This document shows, one piece after another, positions 45,302 through 55,571 of a stretch of 64,000 bases of DNA. Both the position numbers and the translations under genes were made by a program. Origin of the DNA: Tractidigestivibacter montrealensis (lineage in GTDB: Bacteria; Actinomycetota; Coriobacteriia; Coriobacteriales; Atopobiaceae); the NCBI RefSeq assembly GCF_024741235.1, contig NZ_JANSKA010000003.1:248001-312000 (forward strand), read 5' to 3'. Each line of letters begins with the position of its first letter. Within the stretch, counting starts at the first letter, position 1. The notes under the pieces were generated by a model. That model saw only the letters and a program-made list of their open reading frames with translations. It searched no databases and was not told where the DNA came from.

Positions 45302-45799
45302 CTACGCCGTTGCGGCCGCCAGCGCATCCACCAGCGCCTCGCCGCGGGCGTCGTGCGCAACAAAGCGCACCTCGCGCGGGGGCTCCTCGCCCGGAGCCGC
45401 CTCGGCATCCAGGCGCGTGACAAACACGTCCACGCGCGCATCGCCAATCTCGTTGGCAAACTGCTCGCCCCACTCGATCACGCAGACGCCATCGGCACCC
45501 AGCACGTCAAAGAGGCCGGTGTCCTCGAGCTGCTCCGCACGGTCAAGGCGGTAGAGGTCAAAGTGGTCGAGGTCCATCTCGCGCCCGTGGTAGACCATCT
45601 CGATGGTGAAGGTTGGGCTCGTGACGTCTGCCATCACGCCCATGCCCGCGGCAATGCCTTTGGTAAGCTGGGTCTTTCCTGCCCCCAGGTCCCCCGTGAG
45701 CACCAGCACGTCACCTTCGCGGAGAAGCCCACCCAGCACGCGGCCAAGCGCGATGGTCTCTTCCTGCGACGCGGTCCTAAACGACGCCTCTCGTGCCAC
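45302..45799 (-). CDS. tsaE: TsaE, ATPase of the t6A complex
   Basis: 165 residues from GTG 45799, five bases after GGAAGGAG; a long spurious extension is open upstream inside the glycosylase gene. Walker A LTGDLGAGKTQLTKGIA, DVTSPTFTIEMVYHGREMDLDHFDLYRLD and VIEWGEQF are TsaE signatures. It recycles the TsaBD complex by ATP hydrolysis. A 250-base gap separates it from the fusion gene. Confidence 0.95.
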   Translation of the reverse strand: MAREASFRTASQEETIALGRVLGGLLREGDVLVLTGDLGAGKTQLTKGIAAGMGVMADVTSPTFTIEMVYHGREMDLDHFDLYRLDRAEQLEDTGLFDVLGADGVCVIEWGEQFANEIGDARVDVFVTRLDAEAAPGEEPPREVRFVAHDARGEALVDALAAATA

Positions 45800-45801
45800 G
45801 G

Positions 45802-46470
45802 CTACTCCTTCCCCGGGCCAGGCGGGTTGTCCCGCAGCCATTGGCCCACCATTGCAAGGTCGCTCTCGAGAAGCGGTTGCCAGTCCGAGTGGTAGATGCA
45901 GGCCGCCGGGTGAAATGTGGGACACACCACAAAGTGCCCGGTCTGGTACAGCTTGCCGCGCAGCGACGTGACGCCCGCCTCGGTGCGCAGCACAAACTGG
46001 GAGGCAAAGTTCCCCAGGCAGACAAGGACATCCGGCCACACGGAACGAATCTGCTCGCGAAGGAAGGGCGAGCAGGCAGCAATCTCCTCGGGCTTGGGGT
46101 TGCGGTTTCCGGGCGGGCGGCACTTGACCACATTGGCAATGTAGATCTGGTCGCGCGTAAGGCCAGCAACCGAGAGAAGCGAGTCGAGCTTGTGCCCGGC
46201 GGCACCCACAAAGGGCTCGCCCTGCAGATCCTCGTTGCGGCCAGGGCCCTCGCCCACGAACATCACGCGCGCGTTGGGGTTGCCCACACCAAACACGAGG
46301 TTGGTGCGCGTCTGCCCCAAGGGGCAGAGCTGACAGTTGCCCATCACGGCGCGAATCTCCTCGAGCGTGACCTCCTGCGGACCCTGGTGCTCGTGGCCGG
46401 GGATGTGCATCACCGACATCTCTCCATCGCCCTCCAAGAGGCTGGCGCGCTCACGCCGGCGCCTAGACAT
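45802..46470 (-). CDS. Family 4/5-type uracil-DNA glycosylase (Fe-S)
   Basis: 222 residues from ATG 46470, overlapping the alr stop; an internal ATG (MSVMHIPG) is possible. Motifs of the family 4 enzymes: CQLCPLGQTRTNLVFGVG (two cluster Cys), MFVGEGPGRNEDLQGEPFVGAAGHKLD, NVVKCRPPGNRNPKPEEIAACSPFL (cluster Cys) and the catalytic-site HPAA in PTFHPAACIYH. Removes uracil from DNA. Located between alr and tsaE with tiny gaps, so in the same operon. Confidence 0.9.
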   Translation of the reverse strand: MSRRRRERASLLEGDGEMSVMHIPGHEHQGPQEVTLEEIRAVMGNCQLCPLGQTRTNLVFGVGNPNARVMFVGEGPGRNEDLQGEPFVGAAGHKLDSLLSVAGLTRDQIYIANVVKCRPPGNRNPKPEEIAACSPFLREQIRSVWPDVLVCLGNFASQFVLRTEAGVTSLRGKLYQTGHFVVCPTFHPAACIYHSDWQPLLESDLAMVGQWLRDNPPGPGKE

Positions 46471-47620
46471 AGACCTTCTCGAGACGCATGCCAAAATCAC
46501 ATACGACCTCGTAGTTTATGGTGTCACGGAGCTTGGCCATCTCGTCGGCGGTAATCTCCTCGTCACCGTCGCGGCCAATGACAGTCACCACGTCACCCAT
46601 CTCTACCGGCTTGGCAGGTCGGTACGCACGGGCGTTGTTCACGTCTACCGCAAACATGAACTGGTCCATGCAGATGCGGCCAACCTGGCGGCAGCGAGAG
46701 CCGTTCACAATGACGTCCATGTTGTTCGAGAGCGTGCGAGCAAGGCCGTCGGCATAGCCGATGGGCACGGTTGCCACCTGCATGTTCTGCTTGGGGACGC
46801 GCCAGGTGAGGCCATAGCCCACGCCGTCGCCCACGTTGGGGTAGATGGCACGGGTGACGCGACCGCGCACGCTCATCACCGGATCGAGCTGGATGCGTGG
46901 CGCCGTGGTCTCGGCCGGCTGCAAGCCATAGAGGCCAATGCCCACGCGACACATGTCGTAGTGGCACTCGGGGTGCAGGACCGTGCCCGGTGTGTTGTCG
47001 CAGTGGACAAGACCGGTCTCCAGACCCGCCTCGCGCACCGCAGCAACAGCCTCGTTGAAGCGGTTGAGCTGCAGAGCAAAGTCCCAATCGTCGATGGCAT
47101 CAGCGGTGGCGAAGTGCGTGAACATGCCCGCGCACTCAAGCCCACGGTGGAAGTCGATAGTGCGGCGCAGCTCCAGCACGTCCTCGCGACGCACGCCAAT
47201 GCGCGTCATGCCGGTGTCTACGGCTAGATGGTAGCGGGCCACCTTGCCCGAGGCAGCCGCGCACTCGCCCAGCGCAAGGGCGAGCTCAGACGTGTAGACC
47301 GAGGGCATGATGTCATAGTCCACGAGCGTCTGCACGCAGTCCATGGGTGGCTCGGAGAGCACGAGGATGGGCCACTCGATGCCCGCCTGGCGCAGCTTCA
47401 CGCCCTCGTCTACGGTGGCAACGGCAAACTGGTCGGCACCGGCAGAGTGCATGGCTCGCACGCAACGCTCGGCGCCGTGCCCATACGCGTCCGACTTCAC
47501 AACGCACATCATCTTGACGCCGGGTTCGAGGAGCACCTTGAACTTGCGCGTGTTCCGCTTGAGGGCCGAGAGGTCAATCTCAACCCACGCCCACCTGCTC
47601 GCAGGGCTCTGAACTGCCAT
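46463..47620 (-). CDS. alr: Alanine racemase
   Basis: 385 residues, normal length. The PLP Lys is in CVVKSDAYGHGAERC and the catalytic Tyr region in the C-terminal barrel (VGYGLTWRVPKQ, ATVPIGYADGLAR). Makes D-alanine for peptidoglycan. Overlaps the glycosylase gene by eight bases and lies 11 bases after nnr. Confidence 0.96.
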   Translation of the reverse strand: MAVQSPASRWAWVEIDLSALKRNTRKFKVLLEPGVKMMCVVKSDAYGHGAERCVRAMHSAGADQFAVATVDEGVKLRQAGIEWPILVLSEPPMDCVQTLVDYDIMPSVYTSELALALGECAAASGKVARYHLAVDTGMTRIGVRREDVLELRRTIDFHRGLECAGMFTHFATADAIDDWDFALQLNRFNEAVAAVREAGLETGLVHCDNTPGTVLHPECHYDMCRVGIGLYGLQPAETTAPRIQLDPVMSVRGRVTRAIYPNVGDGVGYGLTWRVPKQNMQVATVPIGYADGLARTLSNNMDVIVNGSRCRQVGRICMDQFMFAVDVNNARAYRPAKPVEMGDVVTVIGRDGDEEITADEMAKLRDTINYEVVCDFGMRLEKVYV

Positions 47621-47631
47621 GCCTACGCTCC

Positions 47632-49254
47632 CTAGTTGTTATCGTCACCGTTGTCGGCGTCGGGGAAGGTCACGCGCTCCCCCAGAGCGTCGTCCGCAAT
47701 GCCCAGCTCATCGATAATGTCAGATGCCATGACGCCCCTCGAGCCCATGCGTTCCATGGCAAGTGTCGCGGCATAGCCGTGAAGCTCGCAGGAGAGGGCA
47801 CAGAGCAGCGGCAGGTTGTCCAAGCGCCCGTAGGTCTGCGCGAGCCTGGAGGCAATGATGCCGCCCAAAACGTCTCCCGAGCCCGCCGTGGCAAGCGCCG
47901 CCGGGCCAGGCTTGGGAAGGATGGCCTGCTCGACGCCCACGCAGCCGGTTGCGGTGCCCTTGGCAACCACGACCAGCTCGGAGCCACCATCGGACCACAC
48001 GATCTTGCGCGCGTCCTCAAGCTGGTCCACCAGCGAGGCGGGCGGGTTCTCCTCCTTGCCTACCAAGCGGCCAAGCTCGCGACGGTGCGGGGTAAGCACA
48101 AGCGGCGTGTTCCTGCGCAGAATCTCTGGGAAGTCCTGCAGCTTGCCCGAGGTAAGCCGGGCGATGCAATTGAGCGCGTCCGCGTCGAGCACAAGCGGGG
48201 CGGGAGATGCGAGAAGTGCCGAGACAACGGCCACGGTGCCGCCGGAGACGCGCATGCCGGGACCAGCGAGGACGGCCGAGCGCTTCTCGGCCAGCTTGGT
48301 CACTATGGGCACGGCCTCCTTGGAGATGGTGCCGTCCTCGTCGCAGGGCAGCCCCACGACGGGAATCTCCAGCACGTGGGCCTGTACCTGCGGCACGATG
48401 TACGCGGGCACGGCCAGCGTAACGTAGCCCGCACCAGCGCGGGCGGCAGCGCGCGCCGCCAGAATTGGCGCGCCCACAAAGCGAGAGGAACCACCCACGA
48501 CAAGCACCGAACCGCGCGAGAACTTGTCGACCGCCGTGGTGGGAGGCACCATCACGTCGAGGTAATCCTCGAGGTCGGTGCGCCAGGCCACGGGGTCTGC
48601 CTCGACCACAATTTGCTCGGTCTGCTCGGCAAGTGGCGCCACGACAATAGATCCGCACACGTCGCGACCGTCGTCGGCGAGAAGACCGGGCTTCAGGCAC
48701 AGCATGGTAACCGTGAGGTCTGCGACCACGCAGGCGCCAGGGGCATGCCCTGTCTGCGCCGAGAGGCCGCTGGGCACGTCCACCGCAACCACGCGCACCC
48801 CGGAGCTGTTCACGCAGTCGATCCAAATGTCAAAGGGCGCGCGGACGTCACCGTGGAAGCCGGTGCCCAGCATGCAGTCGAGCGCCACGTCGGAAGCAGA
48901 GAGGAGCCCCTCGAGCTCGTCACGCGACGGCCCCACCAGCGTGGAGACGCCCGCGCGCACGGCACGCTGGGCAACCTGGCGCGCAAGGTCGCCGGAGAGC
49001 TGATCGGGCTCGACGGGCGTGACCACCTTGACGTTCACGCCATGGGCGAGCAGGGCCTCGGCGGCAACCCAGCCGTCTCCCCCGTTATTGCCCATGCCGG
49101 CAAGAATCACGGCGTTCTGCACGTCGCCTAGGGCAAGTGCCTCCTGGGCAGCAGCACATCCAGCACGGTGCATGAGCTCGGAGATGCTCACGCCCACGCG
49201 AGTGAGCGCGACCTCGACGCGCTTGACGTCTTCGACGTTGAGTACGGGCTGCAT
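47632..49254 (-). CDS. nnr: Bifunctional NAD(P)H-hydrate epimerase/dehydratase
   Basis: 540 residues. The N-terminal YjeF epimerase domain (1-215) has AVILAGMGNNGGDGWVAAEALLAHG. The C-terminal ADP/ATP-dependent dehydratase (about 225-535) has GPGMRVSG, PLVLDADALNCIA, TPLVLTPHRRELGRL, VVAKGTATG and ATAGSGDVLGGI. Repairs damaged NADH and NADPH. Preceded by acpS in a conserved acpS-nnr-alr order known in many Gram-positives. Confidence 0.95.
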   Translation of the reverse strand: MQPVLNVEDVKRVEVALTRVGVSISELMHRAGCAAAQEALALGDVQNAVILAGMGNNGGDGWVAAEALLAHGVNVKVVTPVEPDQLSGDLARQVAQRAVRAGVSTLVGPSRDELEGLLSASDVALDCMLGTGFHGDVRAPFDIWIDCVNSSGVRVVAVDVPSGLSAQTGHAPGACVVADLTVTMLCLKPGLLADDGRDVCGSIVVAPLAEQTEQIVVEADPVAWRTDLEDYLDVMVPPTTAVDKFSRGSVLVVGGSSRFVGAPILAARAAARAGAGYVTLAVPAYIVPQVQAHVLEIPVVGLPCDEDGTISKEAVPIVTKLAEKRSAVLAGPGMRVSGGTVAVVSALLASPAPLVLDADALNCIARLTSGKLQDFPEILRRNTPLVLTPHRRELGRLVGKEENPPASLVDQLEDARKIVWSDGGSELVVVAKGTATGCVGVEQAILPKPGPAALATAGSGDVLGGIIASRLAQTYGRLDNLPLLCALSCELHGYAATLAMERMGSRGVMASDIIDELGIADDALGERVTFPDADNGDDNN

Positions 49255-49260
49255 ATCGTT

Positions 49261-49863
49261 CTACTCCTTGGCTGGCTCTACCGGCACGGATGCGTCCGCG
49301 GGTCCCCCGGCTTCACCTTCCTCTTGTGTCATCTGGGTGTCGACAACGGAACTCTCTGCCGGCACGTCAGCCATTATCCCATCTTGCGCACGCTCGAGTT
49401 CGTCCAACACAGAACGCGCTTCCCGGAACGAGGCGGCAAGCTCGCGCTCTGGGTCGGGCCTGTCCTCTGGCTGGGGACGTACCTCGTCGGTCACGGCAAC
49501 GGCGTTAGCAACCGCCACGTCACGCGTGTAGGAGAGCGAGAGCGCCACCTCACGCACGCCGCCCTCGCGGGCGATCTGGGCGGCACGACCGCTGAGCAGC
49601 GCGCGAGGTCTTCCCTGTGCGTCCATAGTCACCGAGACGTCCGAGAACCCCACACCGTTCGAGAATCCCGTGCCCAGCGCCTTGACCACGGCCTCTCGCG
49701 CCGCAAAGCGCGCGGCGTAGTGCTCGGCGGGGCGGGCGCAGGCGTCGCAGTAGGCGCGCTCCTCCTCGGTAAACACACGTCGAAGAAACGACGGCCTGCG
49801 ACGCATGGTGCGCTCCATGCGCGCAATCTCGAGCATGTCGACGCCAATGCCAGCCAGTGCCAT
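49261..49863 (-). CDS. acpS: Holo-acyl-carrier-protein synthase with acidic C-terminal extension
   Basis: 200 residues; typical AcpS is 115-130. Residues 1-125 are the enzyme: GIGVDMLEIARME with the metal Asp, RRVFTEEERAYC, HYAARFAAREAVVKALGTG. It transfers phosphopantetheine from CoA to acyl carrier protein. Residues 126-200 are a Pro/Glu/Asp/Ala-rich disordered tail. Six bases separate it from nnr and three from glmS. Confidence 0.93.
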   Translation of the reverse strand: MALAGIGVDMLEIARMERTMRRRPSFLRRVFTEEERAYCDACARPAEHYAARFAAREAVVKALGTGFSNGVGFSDVSVTMDAQGRPRALLSGRAAQIAREGGVREVALSLSYTRDVAVANAVAVTDEVRPQPEDRPDPERELAASFREARSVLDELERAQDGIMADVPAESSVVDTQMTQEEGEAGGPADASVPVEPAKE

Positions 49864-49866
49864 GCG

Positions 49867-51717
49867 CTACTCCACCGTGACGGACTTGGCGAGGTTCCTG
49901 GGCTTGTCCACGTCGCAGCCGCGCGAACGGGCAACGTAGCGCGCCAGCACCTGCAGGTGAACAACGGCCACAATGGGGACGAGAAGCTCGTCTTCGACGG
50001 GCGGGATCCACAGCACGTGCTCGCAGAGCGACGCCACGGACTCATCGCCGTCGGTAGCGACGGCGACACAGGTGGCACCGCGGGCGATGACCTCCTGGAT
50101 GTTCGAGACGGTCTTGTCGTGCACGCGATCCTCGGGGACGATGGCCACCACCGGGAATCCCGGCTCGAGCAGGGCGATGGGCCCGTGCTTCATCTCGCCG
50201 GCGGGGTACGCCTCGGCGTGCAGGTAGCTAATCTCCTTGAGCTTGAGTGCGCCCTCGTAGGCGGTGGTGGAGTTAACGCCACGTCCAAGGAACAGCGCCG
50301 AGTGCGCGCGACGGAAGACGGCAGCCGCTTGCTTGTCCTGCCAGGCGCGGGAGAGCACGGTGCGGATGAGGTCTGGCAGCGTGGCAAGGTCGGCGTAGTG
50401 TCCGCTCACCTCGGTGGCGTCCATGTGGCCGTTGGCCTGCGCAAGGCGCAGCGCAAAGAGCGCGCAAGCCACCATCTGGGCGGTATAGGCCTTGGTGGAG
50501 CACACGCAGACCTCCGGCCCTGCCTGCACGTAGAGGACGCCGTCGGACTCGCGCGCAGCGGAGGAGCCCAGCACGTTGGTCACGGCGAAGACCTTGCAGC
50601 CCAGCCCCTTCATGCGGCGCGCCGCCGTAAGAGTATCCGCAGTCTCGCCGGACTGCGTGATGATCATGCAGAGCGTGTGCTCGGTGATGAGGACGTCCTG
50701 CTCGTAGTTGAACTCGGAGGCATACTCGCAGACAACCGGGACGTGCGCCCAGGTCTGGATGAGAGTTCGGGCAATGAGGCCCACGTGGTAGGAGGTGCCA
50801 CAAGCGATGATGAAGATGCGGTCCACGGCCGCGAGGTCCTCCTCGCTCATGCGAAGCTCGTCGAGAAGGATGCCCTTCTCGCCCAGACGACTCTTGAGCA
50901 GGCGCTCGATGGCCTCGGGCTGCTCGGCAATCTCCTTCTCCATGAAGTCGGCGTAGCCGCCGAGCGTTGCCGCGGAGGCGTCCCAGTCGATGTCAAAGGT
51001 GCTGGGGTGCTCAACCGTGGTGCCCTCGGCGTCATAGACGGTGACCTTGCCAGACTTCTCGAGGCGTGCAATCTGGCCGTTCTCAAGCTGGATGACGTGA
51101 GCCGTCACGCTTGCAAGCGGCGTGACGTCGGAGGCTGCGTAGGCGCCTTCGGGCGTGGAGGCCACAACGAGCGGCGAGCCATTGCGTGCAACGACAAGCT
51201 GGTCGGGGGCATCTGCACACACAACGGCGAGCGCCCAGGAGCCCTCAAGGCGGCTCACGGCGTTGCTCACGGCAGCAACCAGATCGCCCTTGCAGGGGCC
51301 GTCCCACGCGTCCTCGACGAGGTGCGCCACGACCTCGGAGTCTGTGTCGGAGGCAAAGGTGTGGCCATTGCGCGCCAGGTAACTACGAAGCTCGCGGTAG
51401 TTCTCAATGATGCCGTTGTGGACGATGGCAATACGGCCGGTGCAGTCCAGATGTGGGTGGGCGTTCTTGTCGGTTGGGGCGCCGTGCGTGGCCCAGCGCG
51501 TGTGCGCGATGCCCGTGGTGCCCGTAAGGTTGGCGGTCTTGCAGCGGTCGGCCAAGATAGAGACGCGACCGGCGCACTTCACGCCATGGAGCTCTCCGTC
51601 GGGCGACAGAACCTCGACGCCTGCCGAGTCATAGCCGCGGTACTCAAGCGTTGCCAGCCCGTCCAGAAGGAACTGGGCCGCCTGCTTCTTGCCAGTGTAT
51701 CCCACGATTCCGCACAT
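49867..51717 (-). CDS. glmS: Glutamine-fructose-6-phosphate aminotransferase
   Basis: 616 residues from ATG 51717 (GAGGGGGCAAAC before it), so that the nucleophile Cys2 is exposed after Met removal (MCGIVGYTGKKQAAQF). Glutaminase domain to about 230, then two SIS sugar-isomerase domains (IACGTSYHVG, TQSGETADTL) and the typical tail KPRNLAKSVTVE. Makes glucosamine 6-phosphate. No glmS ribozyme core was recognised in the 168-base leader. The preceding gene glmM uses its product. Confidence 0.97.
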   Translation of the reverse strand: MCGIVGYTGKKQAAQFLLDGLATLEYRGYDSAGVEVLSPDGELHGVKCAGRVSILADRCKTANLTGTTGIAHTRWATHGAPTDKNAHPHLDCTGRIAIVHNGIIENYRELRSYLARNGHTFASDTDSEVVAHLVEDAWDGPCKGDLVAAVSNAVSRLEGSWALAVVCADAPDQLVVARNGSPLVVASTPEGAYAASDVTPLASVTAHVIQLENGQIARLEKSGKVTVYDAEGTTVEHPSTFDIDWDASAATLGGYADFMEKEIAEQPEAIERLLKSRLGEKGILLDELRMSEEDLAAVDRIFIIACGTSYHVGLIARTLIQTWAHVPVVCEYASEFNYEQDVLITEHTLCMIITQSGETADTLTAARRMKGLGCKVFAVTNVLGSSAARESDGVLYVQAGPEVCVCSTKAYTAQMVACALFALRLAQANGHMDATEVSGHYADLATLPDLIRTVLSRAWQDKQAAAVFRRAHSALFLGRGVNSTTAYEGALKLKEISYLHAEAYPAGEMKHGPIALLEPGFPVVAIVPEDRVHDKTVSNIQEVIARGATCVAVATDGDESVASLCEHVLWIPPVEDELLVPIVAVVHLQVLARYVARSRGCDVDKPRNLAKSVTVE

Positions 51718-51885
51718 GTTTGCCCCCTCGCACACAAATTACGGTTAGTTTGCGCACGTGCGCCGGTATGGCGCACGTCGCCTAGAGTCTATCAGCCGCG
51801 GATAATGCTCCGCGGCCCAACTGGTATCGACGAAGAGAAACCACGCCGCCGGACCTATGTACGGCAGCGTGGGCGTCAATGTTTC

Positions 51886-53223
51886 CTACTCCTTGAACGG
51901 CTCCAGAGCCTTGAGGACGATGGCATTGGCCTCCTGGCACAGGTGATCCTCCGGAGCTTCGGCAAGCACGCGGACCAGGGGCTCGGTTCCCGAGGCGCGC
52001 ACTAGCACGCGGCCGTTGCCCTCAAGGAACTTCTCGGCCTCAGCCACGGCCTCCTTGACCTCGGGCGCCGCCATAGTTGCGTCCTTATCGGCAACGCGCA
52101 CGTTCACAAGCTGCTGCGGATAGAGCGTGACGGGGCGCGTGAGCTCGGAGAGCTTCTCGCGCTCGGCACGCAGGACCTCCATGATGCGAAGGCTCGTCAT
52201 GATGCCGTCGCCGGTCTTCTCAAGGTCGCCAAAGATGATGTGGCCGGACTGCTCGCCACCCAAGGTGTAGCCGTTCTCCATCATGCAGGCCCACACGTTC
52301 TTGTCGCCAACTGCGGTCTTCTCGTAGGAGATGCCGGCGGCGTCAAGCGCCTTGAAGAAGCCAAAGTTACTCATGACCGTGGGCACCACGGTGTTCTTGG
52401 CGAGACGCCCGTGCTTGGCCATGTAGGTGCCGCACACGTACAGGATGAGGTCGCCGTCGACCAGGCGGCCACGCTCGTCTACGGCAAGGCAGCGATCGGC
52501 GTCGCCGTCGTAGGCAAAGCCCACGTCGAGGCCGTTGCGCACGACAAAGTCCTGCAGGCGCTGGATGTGGGTCGAGCCGCAGTCGACGTTGATGTTGAAG
52601 CCGTTGGGTGCATTGTTGATGACGTGGGTCTCGGCGCCCATAGCGTCAAAGACCGGGCGCGCAACGCTGGAAGCGGCGCCGTTTGCGCAATCCAGGCCCA
52701 CCTTGACGCCCTGCATTGAGAAGCCGCAGGAGGCAATGAGGTGCGCGATGTAGCGGTTGCGGCCCTGCATGTAGTCAACGGTGCAGCCAATGGCATCACC
52801 CGTGGCGAGAGGAACCTCGAGCTTTCCGTCGATGTAGTCCTCGACCTGCTCGAGCACGTCCTCGTCCATCTTGTAGCCCTCGCGGTTAACGAGCTTGATG
52901 CCGTTGTCCGTGAAGGGGTTGTGGCTTGCGGTGATCATGACGCCACAGTCAAAGCCACCGTCGATGACCTCATACGAAACGCCCGGCGTGGGGATGACGT
53001 GGAGCATGTAGGCATCGGCGCCGCTGGCAACCAGGCCTGCTACCAGCGCAGACTCGAACATGTAGCTCGAGCGACGGGTGTCCTTGCCGATAAGCACGCG
53101 AGCTTTGGCGCCGCGACGGGCACCGTAGTACCAGCCCACAAAGCGCCCGATCTTATAGGCGTGGTCAACATTAAGGCCCTCGTTGGCCCTGCCCCTAAAG
53201 CCGTCGGTTCCGAAGTACTTCAT
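51886..53223 (-). CDS. glmM: Phosphoglucosamine mutase
   Basis: 445 residues. The phosphoserine loop is ITASHNPFTDNGIK (Ser about 101), the metal loop AYDGDADRCLAVDE and the sugar-binding loop GGEQSGHIIF; C-terminal phosphate loop RASGTEPLVRV. Converts glucosamine 6-phosphate to glucosamine 1-phosphate for UDP-GlcNAc. Begins YFGTDGFRGRANEGL, as usual. Transcribed in the same direction as glmS 168 bases downstream. Confidence 0.97.
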   Translation of the reverse strand: MKYFGTDGFRGRANEGLNVDHAYKIGRFVGWYYGARRGAKARVLIGKDTRRSSYMFESALVAGLVASGADAYMLHVIPTPGVSYEVIDGGFDCGVMITASHNPFTDNGIKLVNREGYKMDEDVLEQVEDYIDGKLEVPLATGDAIGCTVDYMQGRNRYIAHLIASCGFSMQGVKVGLDCANGAASSVARPVFDAMGAETHVINNAPNGFNINVDCGSTHIQRLQDFVVRNGLDVGFAYDGDADRCLAVDERGRLVDGDLILYVCGTYMAKHGRLAKNTVVPTVMSNFGFFKALDAAGISYEKTAVGDKNVWACMMENGYTLGGEQSGHIIFGDLEKTGDGIMTSLRIMEVLRAEREKLSELTRPVTLYPQQLVNVRVADKDATMAAPEVKEAVAEAEKFLEGNGRVLVRASGTEPLVRVLAEAPEDHLCQEANAIVLKALEPFKE

Positions 53224-53349
53224 TTCTCGCTCCTTGTTTCGGGGTACCGGTTTTGCGCAGTGAGAATGATTCTACCAGTTGCCTGTGGGCGCACTGTGGG
53301 GAGTGGCTCTCTCAACTCTCGTCGCGTCCGTACCCCTCCCGGCCTCCTC

Positions 53350-53430
53350 GTTCTTTAGCGGTTTCTGAGAGACGGGCGCCACGTTTACCCAGATGGCGAG
53401 TGGTACGGTTCTCAAATACCACTAAAGAAC
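53350..53430. repeat. Long imperfect inverted repeat between rpsI and glmM
   Basis: Left arm 53350-53370 and right arm 53410-53430 (both starting GTTCTTTAG read inward) match at 18 of 21 positions around 39 bases; flanking CCTC/GAGG bases extend the pairing. It lies 127 bases upstream of the glmM start, beyond the rpsI terminator, so it may fold in the glmM leader or be a mobile-element relic. The remainder of 53224-53534 has no gene. Confidence 0.6.
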
Positions 53431-53479
53431 GGCAAGGGACGAGGGGGCGGAAGGGGGCAAGGACGGCCACGCACAAAAA

Positions 53480-53510
53480 ATCGGGACCCGCAGCAAGTGC
53501 GGATCCCGAT
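53480..53510 (-). terminator. rpsI terminator
   Basis: Stem ATCGGGA-CCGCA / TGCGG-CCCGAT, loop of five to six bases; on the minus strand a run of six T follows. 25 bases after the rpsI stop. Confidence 0.88.
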
Positions 53511-53534
53511 AAGGGGCAAAGCGATGAGAAGAAC

Positions 53535-53930
<396 letters not shown>

Positions 53931-53933
53931 CGG

Positions 53934-54374
<441 letters not shown>

Positions 54375-54574
54375 TTGACTCCTCCTACACACATCTTGAA
54401 TGGCTACCTCTGGACAGGCCGCCGTGCTTTTTCGAAACAGAGGTTACGGGGCTCTGGGTGGAAAAGCCTTAAAAGTATACAGCCGCAGACGCCCCGTTTT
54501 GCGAGCTTTTTTTCCACACAATTTTGACAAGCGAGAAGCACCGCTGTGGACACCGCTGCTGCTTGGGAACGCCC

Positions 54575-55468
54575 CTACAGAAACGCGCGAATCTCGTCAA
54601 GGTGACTTGCTGCCTCCTGGCGTCCCTGCAGGTAGAGTCGCAGGAGTGGCTCGCCGTTGTGCTCGGAGGTGTGGATCTTCACCGGCTCGGGCGGCCTCAG
54701 CACCAACGCGCGGCCCTCCGCCTCGAGGCCGGCAAGTTCTTCTCGCTGCGCGTTGTAGCGGTCTGCGCGCGTGGCAAGGGCCTGCTCGTAGTAGGGGTAG
54801 GCGTCGTAGCGGTGGGTCCTCAGGATGGCGCGCTCGGTGGCACCATCCTTGATGTAGGTGCGGTCCTGCGTGAGAACCACGAGCGCGCGGTCGGCGGGCT
54901 CTGCACCGGATACCTCGGGCGCACCGTCGAGCCCCATGGCAACGGCAAAGGGGATGGAGTCCGTAGTGCCGCCGTCGAGGTAGCGGTGGCCGTCTATCTC
55001 GACCATCGTCGAGACGCCCGGCAAAGACGCGGACGCGCGGGCCTTGGTGGCGTCGAGCCTCTCGCCCTCCACAGCCAGGTAGGCCGGCGCGCCAAACAGC
55101 ACGTCGGATGCCACGAAGTACATCGGCGTGAGGTCATTGTCAAAGACTTCCAGGTCGCAGGGGTCAATGTGGTTCTGGACCTCGTCGTACATGAAGTCGG
55201 TCCCGGCGAGGTTGCCCGTGCGTACCAGCGAGAGGAGCGACATCATGCGCGGGTCATCGCGGAAGGTCAGCATGATGCGCATGGTGCGGCCAATCTGGCG
55301 CGACCGGTAGCTCACCGCGTTGAGCGCACCCGCCGAGACGCCCCACGCGCTCTTGAAGGAGCTGGTGTAAATGCCGCTCTCGAGAAGGACGTCGAGAACG
55401 CCGGCCGTGAAGATGCCCCTGTAGCCGCCGCCCTCAAGGACGAGGGCAGGCTTGTCGTTGCTGCCCAT
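54575..55468 (-). CDS. Patatin-like phospholipase
   Basis: 297 residues from ATG 55468 (GGAGG upstream). The oxyanion motif GGGYRGIFTAGVL, nucleophile Ser in WGVSAGALNA (G-x-S-x-G), and Asp of the catalytic dyad in YLDGGTTDSIP are all present. The C-terminal part lacks membrane helices. Predicted serine lipase or phospholipase, cytoplasmic. Similar to the RssA/YjjU group. Confidence 0.92.
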   Translation of the reverse strand: MGSNDKPALVLEGGGYRGIFTAGVLDVLLESGIYTSSFKSAWGVSAGALNAVSYRSRQIGRTMRIMLTFRDDPRMMSLLSLVRTGNLAGTDFMYDEVQNHIDPCDLEVFDNDLTPMYFVASDVLFGAPAYLAVEGERLDATKARASASLPGVSTMVEIDGHRYLDGGTTDSIPFAVAMGLDGAPEVSGAEPADRALVVLTQDRTYIKDGATERAILRTHRYDAYPYYEQALATRADRYNAQREELAGLEAEGRALVLRPPEPVKIHTSEHNGEPLLRLYLQGRQEAASHLDEIRAFL

Positions 55469-55533
55469 AGACCGCCTCCGAATACGAACCGTCACGTTGC
55501 CGCACCGTGCGCGACCACCCAACTATACAAAAA

Positions 55534-55562
55534 GCGCCGAACCCCCTTACGGGGTTCGACGC
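55534..55562 (-). terminator. ssrA terminator
   Basis: Hairpin GCGTCGAACCCC / GGGGTTCGGCGC read on the minus strand, followed by TTTTTG, 10 bases after the tmRNA CCA end. Confidence 0.85.
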
Positions 55563-55571
55563 CTACGCTTT

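Noticed and set aside
51718-51885. glmS ribozyme
   Set aside because: No recognisable glmS ribozyme core or cleavage site in the short leader of glmS.
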